A stretch of 64,000 nucleotides of DNA from JAQBDA01 sp041301185 (GTDB lineage: Bacteria > Chloroflexota > Anaerolineae > Anaerolineales > UBA4823). Positions within the stretch are counted from its first letter, which is position 1; the number at the start of each line of letters is the position of its first letter. The notes under the pieces are model-generated. The model searched no databases. It saw nothing but the letters and a program-made list of their open reading frames with translations, and was not told the origin of the DNA. The translations under genes were made by a program, and so were the position numbers. Positions 25,466-34,800 of the stretch are shown here, in pieces. The stretch lies in NCBI GenBank assembly GCA_041301185.1, contig JBFYSV010000182.1:1-64000 (forward strand). Direction: 5' to 3'.

Positions 25466-26920
25466 TTGATACAGCAAAATCGAACCTATGATGCCGTCGT
25501 GGTCGGCTCCGGGCCGAACGGGCTGGCTGCTGCCATTACCCTGGCGCAGGCCGGCCTTTCTGTGCTGGTGCTGGAAGCCAACCCGGAGCCTGGGGGCGGC
25601 ACGCGCACGGCAGAGCTAACTCTACCAGGTTTTTGGCACGATGTCTGTTCAGCAATCCACCCCCTGGGGCAGGCATCGCCCTTTTTTCGTTCTATTCCAT
25701 TGGAATCCTACGGGTTGGAGTGGGTGTATCCCTTAGCTTCGGTTGCTCATCCCTTGGATGGGGGGCAGGCTGTGTTACTGGAGGACTCGATTGAAGCGAC
25801 CGTCGAACGCCTGGGACCGGATGCCGAGGCTTACCGCCGTTTGATCGCACCCCTGGCAGAAAAACTAGATATCCTGTTGGAGGATCTGCTCGGTCCATTG
25901 CCGCTCCCCCCAAGGCACCTGAGTGCAGTGATACCTTTTGGACTCAAAGCCATCCAGCCAGCGCGCGGCTTTGCGCAGCGGCATTTCAAGGGGGAGGCGG
26001 CGCAAGCGCTATTTGCCGGGATGGCGGCGCATGCCATCATGCCGCTCGAGAACCCGATCACCGCCTCTTTTGGCTTGATCATGCTCATGATGGGGCATCG
26101 TGGCGGCTGGCCGCTTGCCCGGGGTGGATCGCAGCAGATCTCGAAAGCCCTGGTGGACTACCTGCGCTCGTTGGGGGGCGAGGTGGTTACCGGGCAAATG
26201 GTCACCTCCCTGGACGAGTTACCTAAAGCCCGTGCGGTTTTATTGGATACCTCTCCGCAAGGCTTGTTACGCATTGCGGGCGGGCGCTTGCCAGGCGGTT
26301 ACCGCAAGCAGCTTGAGCGCTACCGCTACGGACCAGCCGTGTGCAAGGTGGATTACGCACTGGATGGGCCGATCCCCTGGCAGAATCCGGATTGCGCTCG
26401 CGCTGCCACCGTACACCTGGGCGGCACATTAGATGAAATTGCTGCCCTGGAACGGGCCACCTGGCGGGGCGAGCACCCCGAAAGACCTTTTGTAATCCTC
26501 GCCCAGCAATCGCTGTTTGATCCGAGCCGCGCTCCGCAGGGCAAGCACACCGCCTGGGCTTACTGCCATGTGCCCAATGGATCGACGGTGGATATGACTC
26601 CCCGCATCGAAGCTCAAATCGAGCGCTTCGCGCCGGGGTTCCGCCAAAGCATCCTGGCGCGGCATACTCGCCTGGCAGTCGATTGGGAGAGCTATAATCC
26701 AAACTATGTGGGGGGAGATATCAACACAGGGGTGCAGGATATCTGGCAGTTCTTCACCCGTCCCAGTTGGAGGGTGGTGCCGTATCGCACGCCGGTCAAG
26801 GGGCTGTATATCTGCTCGTCAGCCACACCACCGGGCGGGGGAGTACATGGCATGTGTGGCTATCATGCCGCCCAGACGGTATTGAAGGATTTGCAGCGAG
26901 GTCGGTCGCTAGCCATATAG
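25466..26920 (+). CDS. FAD-dependent phytoene-desaturase-like oxidoreductase
   Basis: A 484-residue flavoprotein with an N-terminal dinucleotide-binding fold (VVVGSGPNGLAAAITLAQAG, then an acidic residue in VLEANPEPGGGTR) and a C-terminal FAD segment (GLYICSSATPPGGGVHGMCGYHAA). This is the phytoene dehydrogenase/amine-oxidase-like family; many members act on carotenoid or other lipid-like substrates, but carotenoid genes are absent here. The only early start is a TTG at 25466. It converges on the minus-strand operon. Confidence 0.8.
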   Translation: MIQQNRTYDAVVVGSGPNGLAAAITLAQAGLSVLVLEANPEPGGGTRTAELTLPGFWHDVCSAIHPLGQASPFFRSIPLESYGLEWVYPLASVAHPLDGGQAVLLEDSIEATVERLGPDAEAYRRLIAPLAEKLDILLEDLLGPLPLPPRHLSAVIPFGLKAIQPARGFAQRHFKGEAAQALFAGMAAHAIMPLENPITASFGLIMLMMGHRGGWPLARGGSQQISKALVDYLRSLGGEVVTGQMVTSLDELPKARAVLLDTSPQGLLRIAGGRLPGGYRKQLERYRYGPAVCKVDYALDGPIPWQNPDCARAATVHLGGTLDEIAALERATWRGEHPERPFVILAQQSLFDPSRAPQGKHTAWAYCHVPNGSTVDMTPRIEAQIERFAPGFRQSILARHTRLAVDWESYNPNYVGGDINTGVQDIWQFFTRPSWRVVPYRTPVKGLYICSSATPPGGGVHGMCGYHAAQTVLKDLQRGRSLAI

Positions 26921-26946
26921 TTTTGCGGGCGAAGAAATTTGCCAGG

Positions 26947-27495
26947 CTAGATATAATGCTGCAGGCACTTCTCGCACAGGATCTCGGTCTTTTCCAAAAT
27001 AGATTGGCGTAGCTGGATCGTGTTTGGTGGTGTGCAACCGCATCTGGCGGTAATGCATGGGTCCGAATCAATATCCGCCATCAGGTCATCCACCAGGACC
27101 ATTGCCCGGATCAGCCCGCTATATTTGCGAATGACATCTGCCAGCGGAACAAGCACGCTCTGCCAGCGGTGCACGGCTTCAGGAGCCAGCATCCACTTGA
27201 CCCGTTTGTTTTTGGTATCACGGGTCGAGGTTAGCCCAAAAGCACGCGCTGGCTGTTTGTACCAGGGTGAAAAACGACCGATAGACTCGACTACCTCCTG
27301 TAGCATGACGACCAGCACCGCTTCTGCTGCCTGGTTGGGACTGGAGAGGTTCACCTGGGAGAACAGGGTTTGCATATCCGGCAGGCAGGCGGTTACATCG
27401 TAGGCCTGGCAGATCGCCGTCCAGGCGCGCTCAATCGTCTCCCAGAGAACTTCCACTGGGTCAATCGTACGGTTGACTGTATCTATTGGAACCAT
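26947..27495 (-). CDS. Unknown protein with C-terminal Cys cluster
   Basis: A 182-residue protein that I do not recognise. It is helical and ends in a Cys-rich segment (PCITARCGCTPPNTI, later CEKCLQ), which could bind zinc or an iron-sulfur cluster. It is the last gene of the minus-strand Hdr/Met block, about 80 bp after the HdrCB stop, and may therefore belong to that complex or its maturation. No signal peptide or TM. Confidence 0.6.
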   Translation of the reverse strand: MVPIDTVNRTIDPVEVLWETIERAWTAICQAYDVTACLPDMQTLFSQVNLSSPNQAAEAVLVVMLQEVVESIGRFSPWYKQPARAFGLTSTRDTKNKRVKWMLAPEAVHRWQSVLVPLADVIRKYSGLIRAMVLVDDLMADIDSDPCITARCGCTPPNTIQLRQSILEKTEILCEKCLQHYI

Positions 27496-27575
27496 TGGTG
27501 CCCTCCCCGAATTGGTGGAGATGGAGGTGGCAGAATTGGAATGCCAGCCTGGGCAAACTGCCCTGGTCAGGCAGA

Positions 27576-29003
27576 CTACGATGGTCCAATCATCCCTTTA
27601 TTTTGAAGGAGCGGTCGCGGGTCAACCATGTTTTTGTGGAGTGCAGCCGCTTTGGGAGCCAGCCTAAGGGCCAGCGCCATCAGTTGGGTAAAAAATAGTA
27701 CCGGCATCGGATCGTCCAGCTTCATCTGGAACTGGCGTGCGTCCAGGTTGGTGTGGCACAACGGGCAAGCAACCACGATCGCTTCGGCACCGGCTTCCCG
27801 GGCATGATGGATCAGGCTGCTGCTCATCTTGAGCACGATATCCGGTCGGGTGAGCGAGTGTGCCGCACCGCAACAGACGGTCTTGTAGGACCAGTCGAGC
27901 ACTTCCAATCCTAAGACCTGCATCAGCTCGTCCAGGTCGGTAGGATTCTCGGGGTGGCTGGCCTCGGTTACCTCGGGTGGGCGGGTCAGCAGGCAGCCGT
28001 AATAGCACACCACCCGCAGCCCCTTAAGCGGCTGTTTTACCTTCTTGGAGAGCTCCTCTGCTCCAATATGGTTCAAGATCGCCTGGCTGAGCGAGCTCAC
28101 CTCGACTGTATCCTGATAGGTGTAGCCGGTTTCCTGGTCTGCCCAGTCTTTGCGCTCGGCTTCGTGGCGGATTTCGTGTAAGGCAGCTTTATGGCGGTTG
28201 AAGCAAGCCGCGCAGGGCATCGTAACTTCCTTGAACCCGCTTTGCTCGATCAGCGCCAGGTTTTGCATCGGCAGGCGCAGGGCTGCCTCAGGATCGGCGC
28301 GGTGGGCGGCGCTGCTGCCGCAGCAAACCCAACCGTGCGGTTCAACCAGTTTTAATCCGATGGACTGGCAAACCGCCTCCGCTGAGGTGTTGAATTCAGG
28401 CGAGGTCGCATGCAGCGAGCAACCCGGGTAGTATGCCAGGGAGCTTTCTGCTTCAGGCAAGGGTTTTGCCCTGCGAGGCGGATGCGATCGGTGAGGCAGG
28501 AAAGGCATCTTGTTCTTTTGCACGTACTTTAGACCTAAGTCCAGGTCGCTGAACAGATCTCTGTTGCGCAGCTTCATCTCCACCAGCATACCTAGCTCGT
28601 ACGACCGGCCCCACAGGCGGATTTCACGCAGGAAGGCTTCATTGAAAACTTTGACCTGCGGAATCTGCGGCTTGTAGCCGCGTTGGAGCGCTTCGCGGGT
28701 CAGAAACTCCATGATGGCGGTGATGTTTAGATCTTGGGGGCAACGCGTGGCGCAGGTCTGGCAGGAAGCGCACAGCCAGGGTGTCTGCGTCTGCAGGGCG
28801 ATATCTTCTTGCCCCAGCTGCAATGCGCGCATGATCTGGTTGGGCTGCCAATCGAAGAAATCTACCATTGGGCAGCCGCTGGTGCACTTCACACACTGGT
28901 AGCACAGGTAGACGTTCTCCCCTAATTCATCTCTCACCCGTTCAGCCAGGCCTGAGCTGATCTTGTAGTTTTTGCTGGTGGCTTGTTCGCTTTCGCTCAT
29001 CAT
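27576..29003 (-). CDS. Heterodisulfide reductase HdrC-HdrB fusion
   Basis: A 475-residue fusion of two Hdr subunits. The N-terminal HdrC part has two [4Fe-4S] motifs (CYQCVKCTSGCP and CASCQTCATRCP). The HdrB part has two CCG domains: YYPGCSLHAT... WVCCGSSAAH... PCAACF and CYYGCLLT... TVCCGAAHS... CPLCH, the sites of the unusual [4Fe-4S] clusters. The ATG at 29003 overlaps the metF stop (ATGA) and has a CAGGAGG site. Next to MetF it probably links the HdrA bifurcating flavin to methylene-THF reduction rather than to a CoB-CoM disulfide, as proposed for Moorella-type complexes. Confidence 0.88.
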   Translation of the reverse strand: MMSESEQATSKNYKISSGLAERVRDELGENVYLCYQCVKCTSGCPMVDFFDWQPNQIMRALQLGQEDIALQTQTPWLCASCQTCATRCPQDLNITAIMEFLTREALQRGYKPQIPQVKVFNEAFLREIRLWGRSYELGMLVEMKLRNRDLFSDLDLGLKYVQKNKMPFLPHRSHPPRRAKPLPEAESSLAYYPGCSLHATSPEFNTSAEAVCQSIGLKLVEPHGWVCCGSSAAHRADPEAALRLPMQNLALIEQSGFKEVTMPCAACFNRHKAALHEIRHEAERKDWADQETGYTYQDTVEVSSLSQAILNHIGAEELSKKVKQPLKGLRVVCYYGCLLTRPPEVTEASHPENPTDLDELMQVLGLEVLDWSYKTVCCGAAHSLTRPDIVLKMSSSLIHHAREAGAEAIVVACPLCHTNLDARQFQMKLDDPMPVLFFTQLMALALRLAPKAAALHKNMVDPRPLLQNKGMIGPS

Positions 29004-30058
29004 GCCTCCTGCGCGGTTGGGACAGGACTGGTCTCTACGACCGGGCGGGGATACAATCCTGTGCCCTCTACGATCGGTTTGACCGCTTCCTCCCACTCAA
29101 TCGCCATAATATGCACCCCGGCAACCCCTTCGATCTTGCGGAGCTTTTGTATCAGTTGTATGCAAACCTTGATGCCTTCAGCTTGCCAGGCTTCGGAGCG
29201 TGCCTTTTTATCTTCTTTGGTCAGCTCATCCTTGCTTTTACCCGCCCAGGGCGCCCCAGCCGCTTCCATCTGCTCGATCAGCTCATCTGGCACCAGGATG
29301 CCAGGTACGCTCTTCTTCATGTAGCGCGCCATGCCTGGGCTCTTTAGAGGCCCTACACCCGCCAGGATATACGTCTGCCGGTGCAGACCCAGCTCGAGCA
29401 CCTTTTCCATGAAGCGGGCGAAAGCTGGTATATCATAGACCAGCTGGGTCTGGATAAAATTCGCCCCCGCCTTGACCTTTTTCGCCAGGCGATACGGGCG
29501 AAAATCCACCGGATCTGCGAAGGGTGCCGCAGCCGCGCCAATGAAAAAGCGCGGCTCTGGACCTTTGAATGCCTCACCCGATTGGAAGGTGTGCATGTCG
29601 CGCATCTCGGTTACCATTTTCACCAGCTGGATCGAATCCATGTCAAAGACGTTCTTTGCATCGGGGTGGTTGCCGAATGTCTGGTGATCGCCAGTCAGGC
29701 ACAGCAGGTTGCGCGCTCCAAGGGCGTAAGCGCCGAGCAGGTCGCTCTGAATCGCCAGCCGGTTGCGGTCACGGCAGGTCATCTGGATGACAGGCTCCAG
29801 ACCTTCCTGGATGACAAGGGCTCCCGCGCCGATGCTGGACATGCGCACGATGGCAGTCTGGTTATCGGTGATATTGACCGCGTCCACATAGCCGCGCAGC
29901 AGGGTTGCTTTCTTGCGGATTACGTTAGCGTCGGCGCTCTGAGGCGGTCCCAGTTCGCCCGTCACGGCAAAATGGCCTGCCCGCAAAACGCGCTCCAGGT
30001 TTGAGCCGGACAGGTAGCCGTTGGTGCGATGTTCTTCGGGGATAGCGAGGCTAGTCAT
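29000..30058 (-). CDS. metF: Methylenetetrahydrofolate reductase
   Basis: A 352-residue TIM-barrel flavoprotein of the MetF family, reducing methylene-THF to methyl-THF in the methyl branch of the Wood-Ljungdahl pathway. Typical segments are VTGELGPPQSAD, VDAVNITDNQTAIVRMSS, ARNLLCLTGDH and GANFIQTQLVYD. It starts 2 bp after the metV-like gene and overlaps HdrCB by four bases, giving the order metV, metF, hdrCB. The partner MetV and Hdr genes suggest that electrons arrive through iron-sulfur clusters, not directly from NAD(P)H. Confidence 0.9.
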   Translation of the reverse strand: MTSLAIPEEHRTNGYLSGSNLERVLRAGHFAVTGELGPPQSADANVIRKKATLLRGYVDAVNITDNQTAIVRMSSIGAGALVIQEGLEPVIQMTCRDRNRLAIQSDLLGAYALGARNLLCLTGDHQTFGNHPDAKNVFDMDSIQLVKMVTEMRDMHTFQSGEAFKGPEPRFFIGAAAAPFADPVDFRPYRLAKKVKAGANFIQTQLVYDIPAFARFMEKVLELGLHRQTYILAGVGPLKSPGMARYMKKSVPGILVPDELIEQMEAAGAPWAGKSKDELTKEDKKARSEAWQAEGIKVCIQLIQKLRKIEGVAGVHIMAIEWEEAVKPIVEGTGLYPRPVVETSPVPTAQEA

Positions 30059-30060
30059 GC

Positions 30061-30744
30061 TTATTCCTCCTCTGGCGCCAGCCTGAGGTCTTTGCGCACA
30101 ATTTTGCGCGGGCCGCCATCTCGAGATGTACGCCAGTTTTTGGGCGGCTGAATTTCGTATAACAAGTGAAGCTTGCCCATGCTGCTCATCCGGTCGTAGA
30201 TCAGCTGCCAGGCGCAGTCGATCTCGGGGTTGATCTCGCAGTGACCATCCTCAGATCCGCCGCATGGACCGTTGAGCAGCGATTTTGAGCAGCGAGCGAT
30301 CGGGCAGATCCCACCAGTTAACCCCAGGATGCAATCTCCACAGGCAGCGCAACGCTCAACCCACACGCCTTGTTCTGAGGGCAGCCCCAGGAAGGTGGTA
30401 TTCAAGCCAGGGACCACCCATGTCTTGGGGAAGTGCTCTGCGATAGCCTGCACGCCAATCCCGCAGCCCAATGAGAGCACGATGTCCGCCTGCTGCACCT
30501 CTTCCGCAATCTGGTCCAGGTACTCCCACTCGCATTGGCGCTGAACGGTCACGTCAGTAACCTGCTTTCCATTTCCATCCAGTTTGCTTGCCATGCGCAG
30601 GGATGCGGCAACAATCGCGGCTTCGCGCGATCCACCCGCAAAGCAAACGGTGACGCAGGTGCCGCAGCCAACCACCAGCACCTTGTTGGCGTCACCAATC
30701 AGTGTTTTAAGCTCGGCCAGGGGTTTTTGTTCGGCGGTGATCAT
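30061..30744 (-). CDS. metV: MetV-like subunit of methylene-THF reductase
   Basis: A 227-residue Cys-rich protein. N-terminal motif VVGCGTCVTVC and central SLGCGIG, then the conserved C-terminal cluster CAACGDCILGLTGGICP...CSKSLLNGPCGG found in MetV and in the C-terminal domain of some MetF proteins. MetV binds iron-sulfur clusters and zinc and delivers electrons to MetF in acetogens. Directly upstream of metF. A GGAGG-type site precedes the ATG. Confidence 0.87.
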   Translation of the reverse strand: MITAEQKPLAELKTLIGDANKVLVVGCGTCVTVCFAGGSREAAIVAASLRMASKLDGNGKQVTDVTVQRQCEWEYLDQIAEEVQQADIVLSLGCGIGVQAIAEHFPKTWVVPGLNTTFLGLPSEQGVWVERCAACGDCILGLTGGICPIARCSKSLLNGPCGGSEDGHCEINPEIDCAWQLIYDRMSSMGKLHLLYEIQPPKNWRTSRDGGPRKIVRKDLRLAPEEE

Positions 30745-30769
30745 GGGTTATACCTCCAGATAATACCGG

Positions 30770-31336
30770 TTAGAATTCATCGGTTTTGGGACGCAGTTTC
30801 AGGAATAGCACAGCCACATCGCGTGTATCCCCGTCGGTTAACATAAAATAATCTTCATAAGTGGTGATTCTCTCAAATCCCAGTTTTTGAAAGGCTTTGA
30901 TCACTTTCGACTGGTCGGCAACAACCTCTGCGACCAAAAGGTGCAGTCCGGAGCGGCGGGCAAGATCGATCAGCTTGTTCAACATGCGGGTGCCCAGGCC
31001 GCGCTGGCGGAAGCCTTTAGCCAGGAAAATCCGCACTTCGCCAATATGGCGTTTGGGTCCACGCCGGAAGTGCAGCGTGGCTTGCCCGACCACCTGATCC
31101 TTGACGATGGCAAGTAAGGGCAGCACACGGCTATAATCCAGGGTTTTGCACCAGGCTTCGATAACTGCAGGATCGCGCACGTTATCTCGCAAGAAACGAA
31201 AGTCCTCATCGCTGACCGGGGAGAATAACCCGATTAACCCCTGCAGGTCATCGGATGTCATCGGGCGCAGCAATACGCTGACGCCGTCTTTCAAAGTGAC
31301 CATATCGCGGTATTTCTTTATTTGTTCGGGTAACAT
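30770..31336 (-). CDS. GNAT-family N-acetyltransferase
   Basis: A 188-residue GNAT domain protein with the acetyl-CoA loop in AKGFRQRGLGTRML (Q/RXXGXG/A) and flanking strands (HIGEVRIFLA, LHLLVAEVVADQSKVIKAFQKLGFE). Such proteins acetylate amines or protein side chains; the substrate here is unknown. It sits inside the Hdr/Met operon, 10 bp after the seleno-MvhD gene, so a role in regulating the complex by acetylation is possible but unsupported. Confidence 0.83.
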   Translation of the reverse strand: MLPEQIKKYRDMVTLKDGVSVLLRPMTSDDLQGLIGLFSPVSDEDFRFLRDNVRDPAVIEAWCKTLDYSRVLPLLAIVKDQVVGQATLHFRRGPKRHIGEVRIFLAKGFRQRGLGTRMLNKLIDLARRSGLHLLVAEVVADQSKVIKAFQKLGFERITTYEDYFMLTDGDTRDVAVLFLKLRPKTDEF

Positions 31337-31346
31337 GATGTTTTCG

Positions 31347-31814
31347 CTATGCTTCCTTTCCTTCTCGAGACTCTTGCCTTTTAAGAGGATTGGGACCCAG
31401 TTTCGATATGAGGTCGGTTATCTCGCTGGCGGAGTTGACAAACTCCCCGGCCATCGCAGCGGAAAGATTTACCATCTGGAGGCGCTGACCTTCCAGACCG
31501 ATTATCTCCAGTAGTTCTTTTGCATATTCCACTCGCCTGCGGGCGTTGAGATTACCTTCCAGGTAATGACAGTCGCCCTCCAGTCAACCTGCCACCATCA
31601 CCCCGTCGGCACCATCCTCAAAGGCACGCAGGACATATAATACATCTAATTTCCCGGAGCAGGGCAACTCGATGATCTTGATGGATGGCGGATATTCCAG
31701 GCGCATCGAGCCAGCCAGGTCTGCGGCTGCGTAGGCACAATAGTGACAGCAGAATGCGACGATCTCAGGGCTGAAATTTTCGGGCGAGCTGTTGGGTGGC
31801 GTTTCATCCGTCAT
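31347..31814 (-). CDS. MvhD-type hydrogenase/Hdr iron-sulfur subunit, probable selenoprotein
   Basis: A gene of 156 codons interrupted by one in-frame TGA at codon 77 (31586-31584). Reading it as selenocysteine gives a complete 155-residue MvhD: FCCHYCAYAAADLAG, LPCSGKLD, GADGVMVAG-U-LEGDCHYLEGN, and an end KLGPNPLK shared with the paralogue at 36600. The Sec replaces a cluster Cys; the paralogue has Cys there (GVYVIACPIGNCHH). A SECIS-like fold follows the UGA. MvhD passes electrons to HdrA. A nonsense mutation is the alternative, but the sequence beyond the TGA is fully conserved. Sec is known in archaeal VhuD, so this is precedent rather than proof. Confidence 0.87.
31541..31586 (-). promoter_or_regulatory. 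SECIS-like hairpin directly after the UGA codon
   Basis: On the minus strand, 16 nt after the UGA (31586-31584), AUUACC (31567-31562) pairs with GGUAAU (31556-31551) around the 5-nt loop UGGAA. A lower stem GGGCG (31578-31574) pairs with CGCCC (31545-31541). The loop starts 22 nt after UGA and has G as its second base, in line with the bacterial SECIS consensus (G among the first two loop bases, loop about 16-37 nt downstream). Confidence 0.8.
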
Positions 31815-31822
31815 AGTTATCG

Positions 31823-34800
31823 TTACTCCGCAACACCAAGGATCAGGCTCTCCACGGGAATGAAACCCGAAGAGCGGGCTTCGATTTCAAACAGCGAATC
31901 CAGCTTGTTCAGCATCTGGACATCGGTATAGTGCATCAGCTGGATAGCCTGCGCGGGACATTCTGAAACGCAGCTTCCGCATCCGTGGCAAACTGCCGGC
32001 TCGATGAAGGCAGCACCCACAATTTTCCCCACGCCAGTAGCCTCAGAGCTAATCCGGGGTACATTGTAGGGACAGATCCGGACGCAAGTCAGGCAGCCCA
32101 CGCACTTCTGTGGATCAACCTGCGCCACGCGGGCATTGGTCAGCATGGTCTTTTGGGATAATACAGTGGCAGCGCGGGAGGCGGCTGCCAGCGCTTGGGC
32201 AATGCTTTCGTCCAAGAATTTTGGATAGTGAGCCATGCCAGCCATAAAGACGCCATCTGCGGCAAAATCTACCGGGCGCAGTTTCACATGGGCTTCCAGG
32301 AAGAAGCTGTCCAGATCGACCGAGAGTTTGAGCTTGCTGGCAAGCTGGTGCGTACCTTCTGGCGGGATGATGGGCGTACTCAAGACCAGCAGGTCGGGCT
32401 GGATGGTGATCTCCCGGGAGAGGACTGGCTCCCAAACACGTACCGTAATCTCAGAACCGGGCTGCAAGACCGGCCTCTTTGGCGATACCCTGTTGCTCGG
32501 GGCGAGTTCCACCTGTGGCTTGCGACTGAACTCATACTGGATAAACCTTACTCCCGCACGGCGGGCTGCGGTGTAGAGCCTTTCTTTGAAACCATAAGTG
32601 CGAATATCACGATAGAGAATGGTGATTTCCGCCTGGGGGTTAATCTCCTTCAGCTTCAGGGCATTCTTTAGCGCTGTGGTGCAGCACAACCGGCTGCAGA
32701 AGTTCTCGGCTGGTCCCACGCATTGAATCATGACAACAGATTGCGGGGCATCTACCTCCAATCCAGGGTTGGCGAGTAGTTGCTCGAACTCCAGCTGGGT
32801 CAAGATGCGCGGGTCTTGTCCGTAGCAATATTCTTGCCCTTTGTACTCCACCCCGCCTGTGGCGATGATGGTCACACCGTGCTGCACTTGGAGAGAACGA
32901 ACCCCATTGCTGAGCGTGGAGGTGAAGTTGCCCATGAAGCCGTGGGTCTCAACCAGCTCGCTATCCAGGTGGACGGTGATCAAGGGGTGCTCCACGACTT
33001 TGCGGGTGATCTGAGCCAGATATTCTCGAGGCGAAAGCTCTTGACCACCGTTACTCCCTGGCAGGAAGTACCTCAGGTGACGCAAATTTCCACCTAAGCA
33101 GGCCTCTCGTTCAACCATGTGGACTGGGAATCCCTGGTCAGCCAGCGCCAGGGCGGCGTTCATCCCCGCCGCGCCTCCCCCCACGATGAGCGCGGCGTTA
33201 TTAACCGCCACCTGACTGATTGCAAGTGGTTCAAGCCTGGCAGCCTTACCTACGGCCATGCGAACCAGCGCTTTCGCCTTGATTGTGGCTGCTTCCCAGT
33301 CGCTCGAATGCACCCAGGAGCACTGGTTGCGGATATTCGCCATCTCGAACAGGTGCGGGTTGAGACCCGCCTGGCGGATGGCATCCTGGAAAAGCGGCTC
33401 ATGAGTGACCGGCGTGCAAGACGCTACCACCACCCTGTTTAGCTGCAATGCTTTGACTTGCTCGATGATGTGGACAATCGTATCCTGGGAGCAGGTGTAC
33501 AGGTTGTTTTCGGCGTGCACCACACCGGGCAGCATCCGAGCATACTCGGCGACGTCGGGCACATCCAGGTACCCGCCGATATTGCTGCCGCAATGGCAGA
33601 CGAAGACCCCGATGCGCGTTTCCTCAGCAGAAATATCTCTTTCAGGAGGATACTCCTGGGTCCTTGCCAGGCTATGGCGGGCAGGGGCGAGAATCCGGGC
33701 CGCGCTGGCGGCAGCTCCACTGGCTTCAATCACCGTCTCGGGGATGTCCTTCGGTTCTCGGAACGGACCAGCAACGTAGATGCCCGGGCGGCTGGTCTGC
33801 AAGGGATCGAACAGAGTCGTGTGGCAAAAGCCGTAGTCATCCAGCTCGACTCCCAGGCTGCGCCCAAGCTGTTTTACACGCGGGGAAATTTCCATACCGA
33901 CCGACAGCACCACCAGGTCGAACTCCGCCTGCACCGGCTCGCTTGCCCCGGCATACGGGGCGAAGTAGCGCACGACGAGGTTGCCGGTTTGCGGGTCTTC
34001 TTTCACATCGCTGAGCCGGCAGCGGGTGTACTGGATGCCGTATTTCTGCTCCGCCCTGCGGTAGTATTCTTCATAGCCTTTACTGAAAGCACGCGTATCC
34101 ATGAAGAATACCTGACAGGTTACCTCGCCGTGACCGTTGCCTGTGTGAGCATGGGCGCGGGCATGCTCAATGGTCATGATCGCTTCTTTGGCCGCGTACA
34201 TGCAGCACACTGAGGAACAATAATCGTGGCTTTGGTCCCGGCTGCCAACGCATTGCAAGAAGGCGATCCGTTTTGGGGCAGCACCGTCCGATGGGCGCTG
34301 GACCCACCCGCGGGTGGGTCCGCTGGCGGACAGCATCCGCTCATATTGCAGAGATGTGACCACATTCGGGTAGCGCCCCAGACCATACTCTTCAGAGAGA
34401 TGGGCGTTATAAACCTCGTAACCAGGCGCCAGGATGACGGCCCCCACCGGTACCGATTCGGTCTCGCCGATCATGTTGTGATCGATGGCGTTCACTCCGC
34501 AGGCAAAAACGCAGCTCATGCATTCCGAGCAAACTCCGCAAGCCAGGCAGCGGGCAGCCTCTGCCTGGGCGCTGGCATCGTCATAGCCGCCTTCGACTTC
34601 GTGGAAATTATCCCGGCGCTGTTCCACCGCCAGCTCGGGCATGGGTACCCGTCGCTGTAAATGGATCTCGCCGCGCCCGCGCCGCTCGTCGATCTCGGAC
34701 TGGGACAGGCGAACCACGGGCAGCTCCGGCCGGGGTGGGGGTTCCAGGGGCTCGCCGCGCAGGTAGCGGATCATCGACTGGGCAGCAGTGTGGCCGCGAT

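Noticed and set aside
31347..31532. A separate 61-residue gene
   Set aside because: It is the part of the MvhD gene after the in-frame UGA, in the same frame and conserved with the paralogue; no independent start site.
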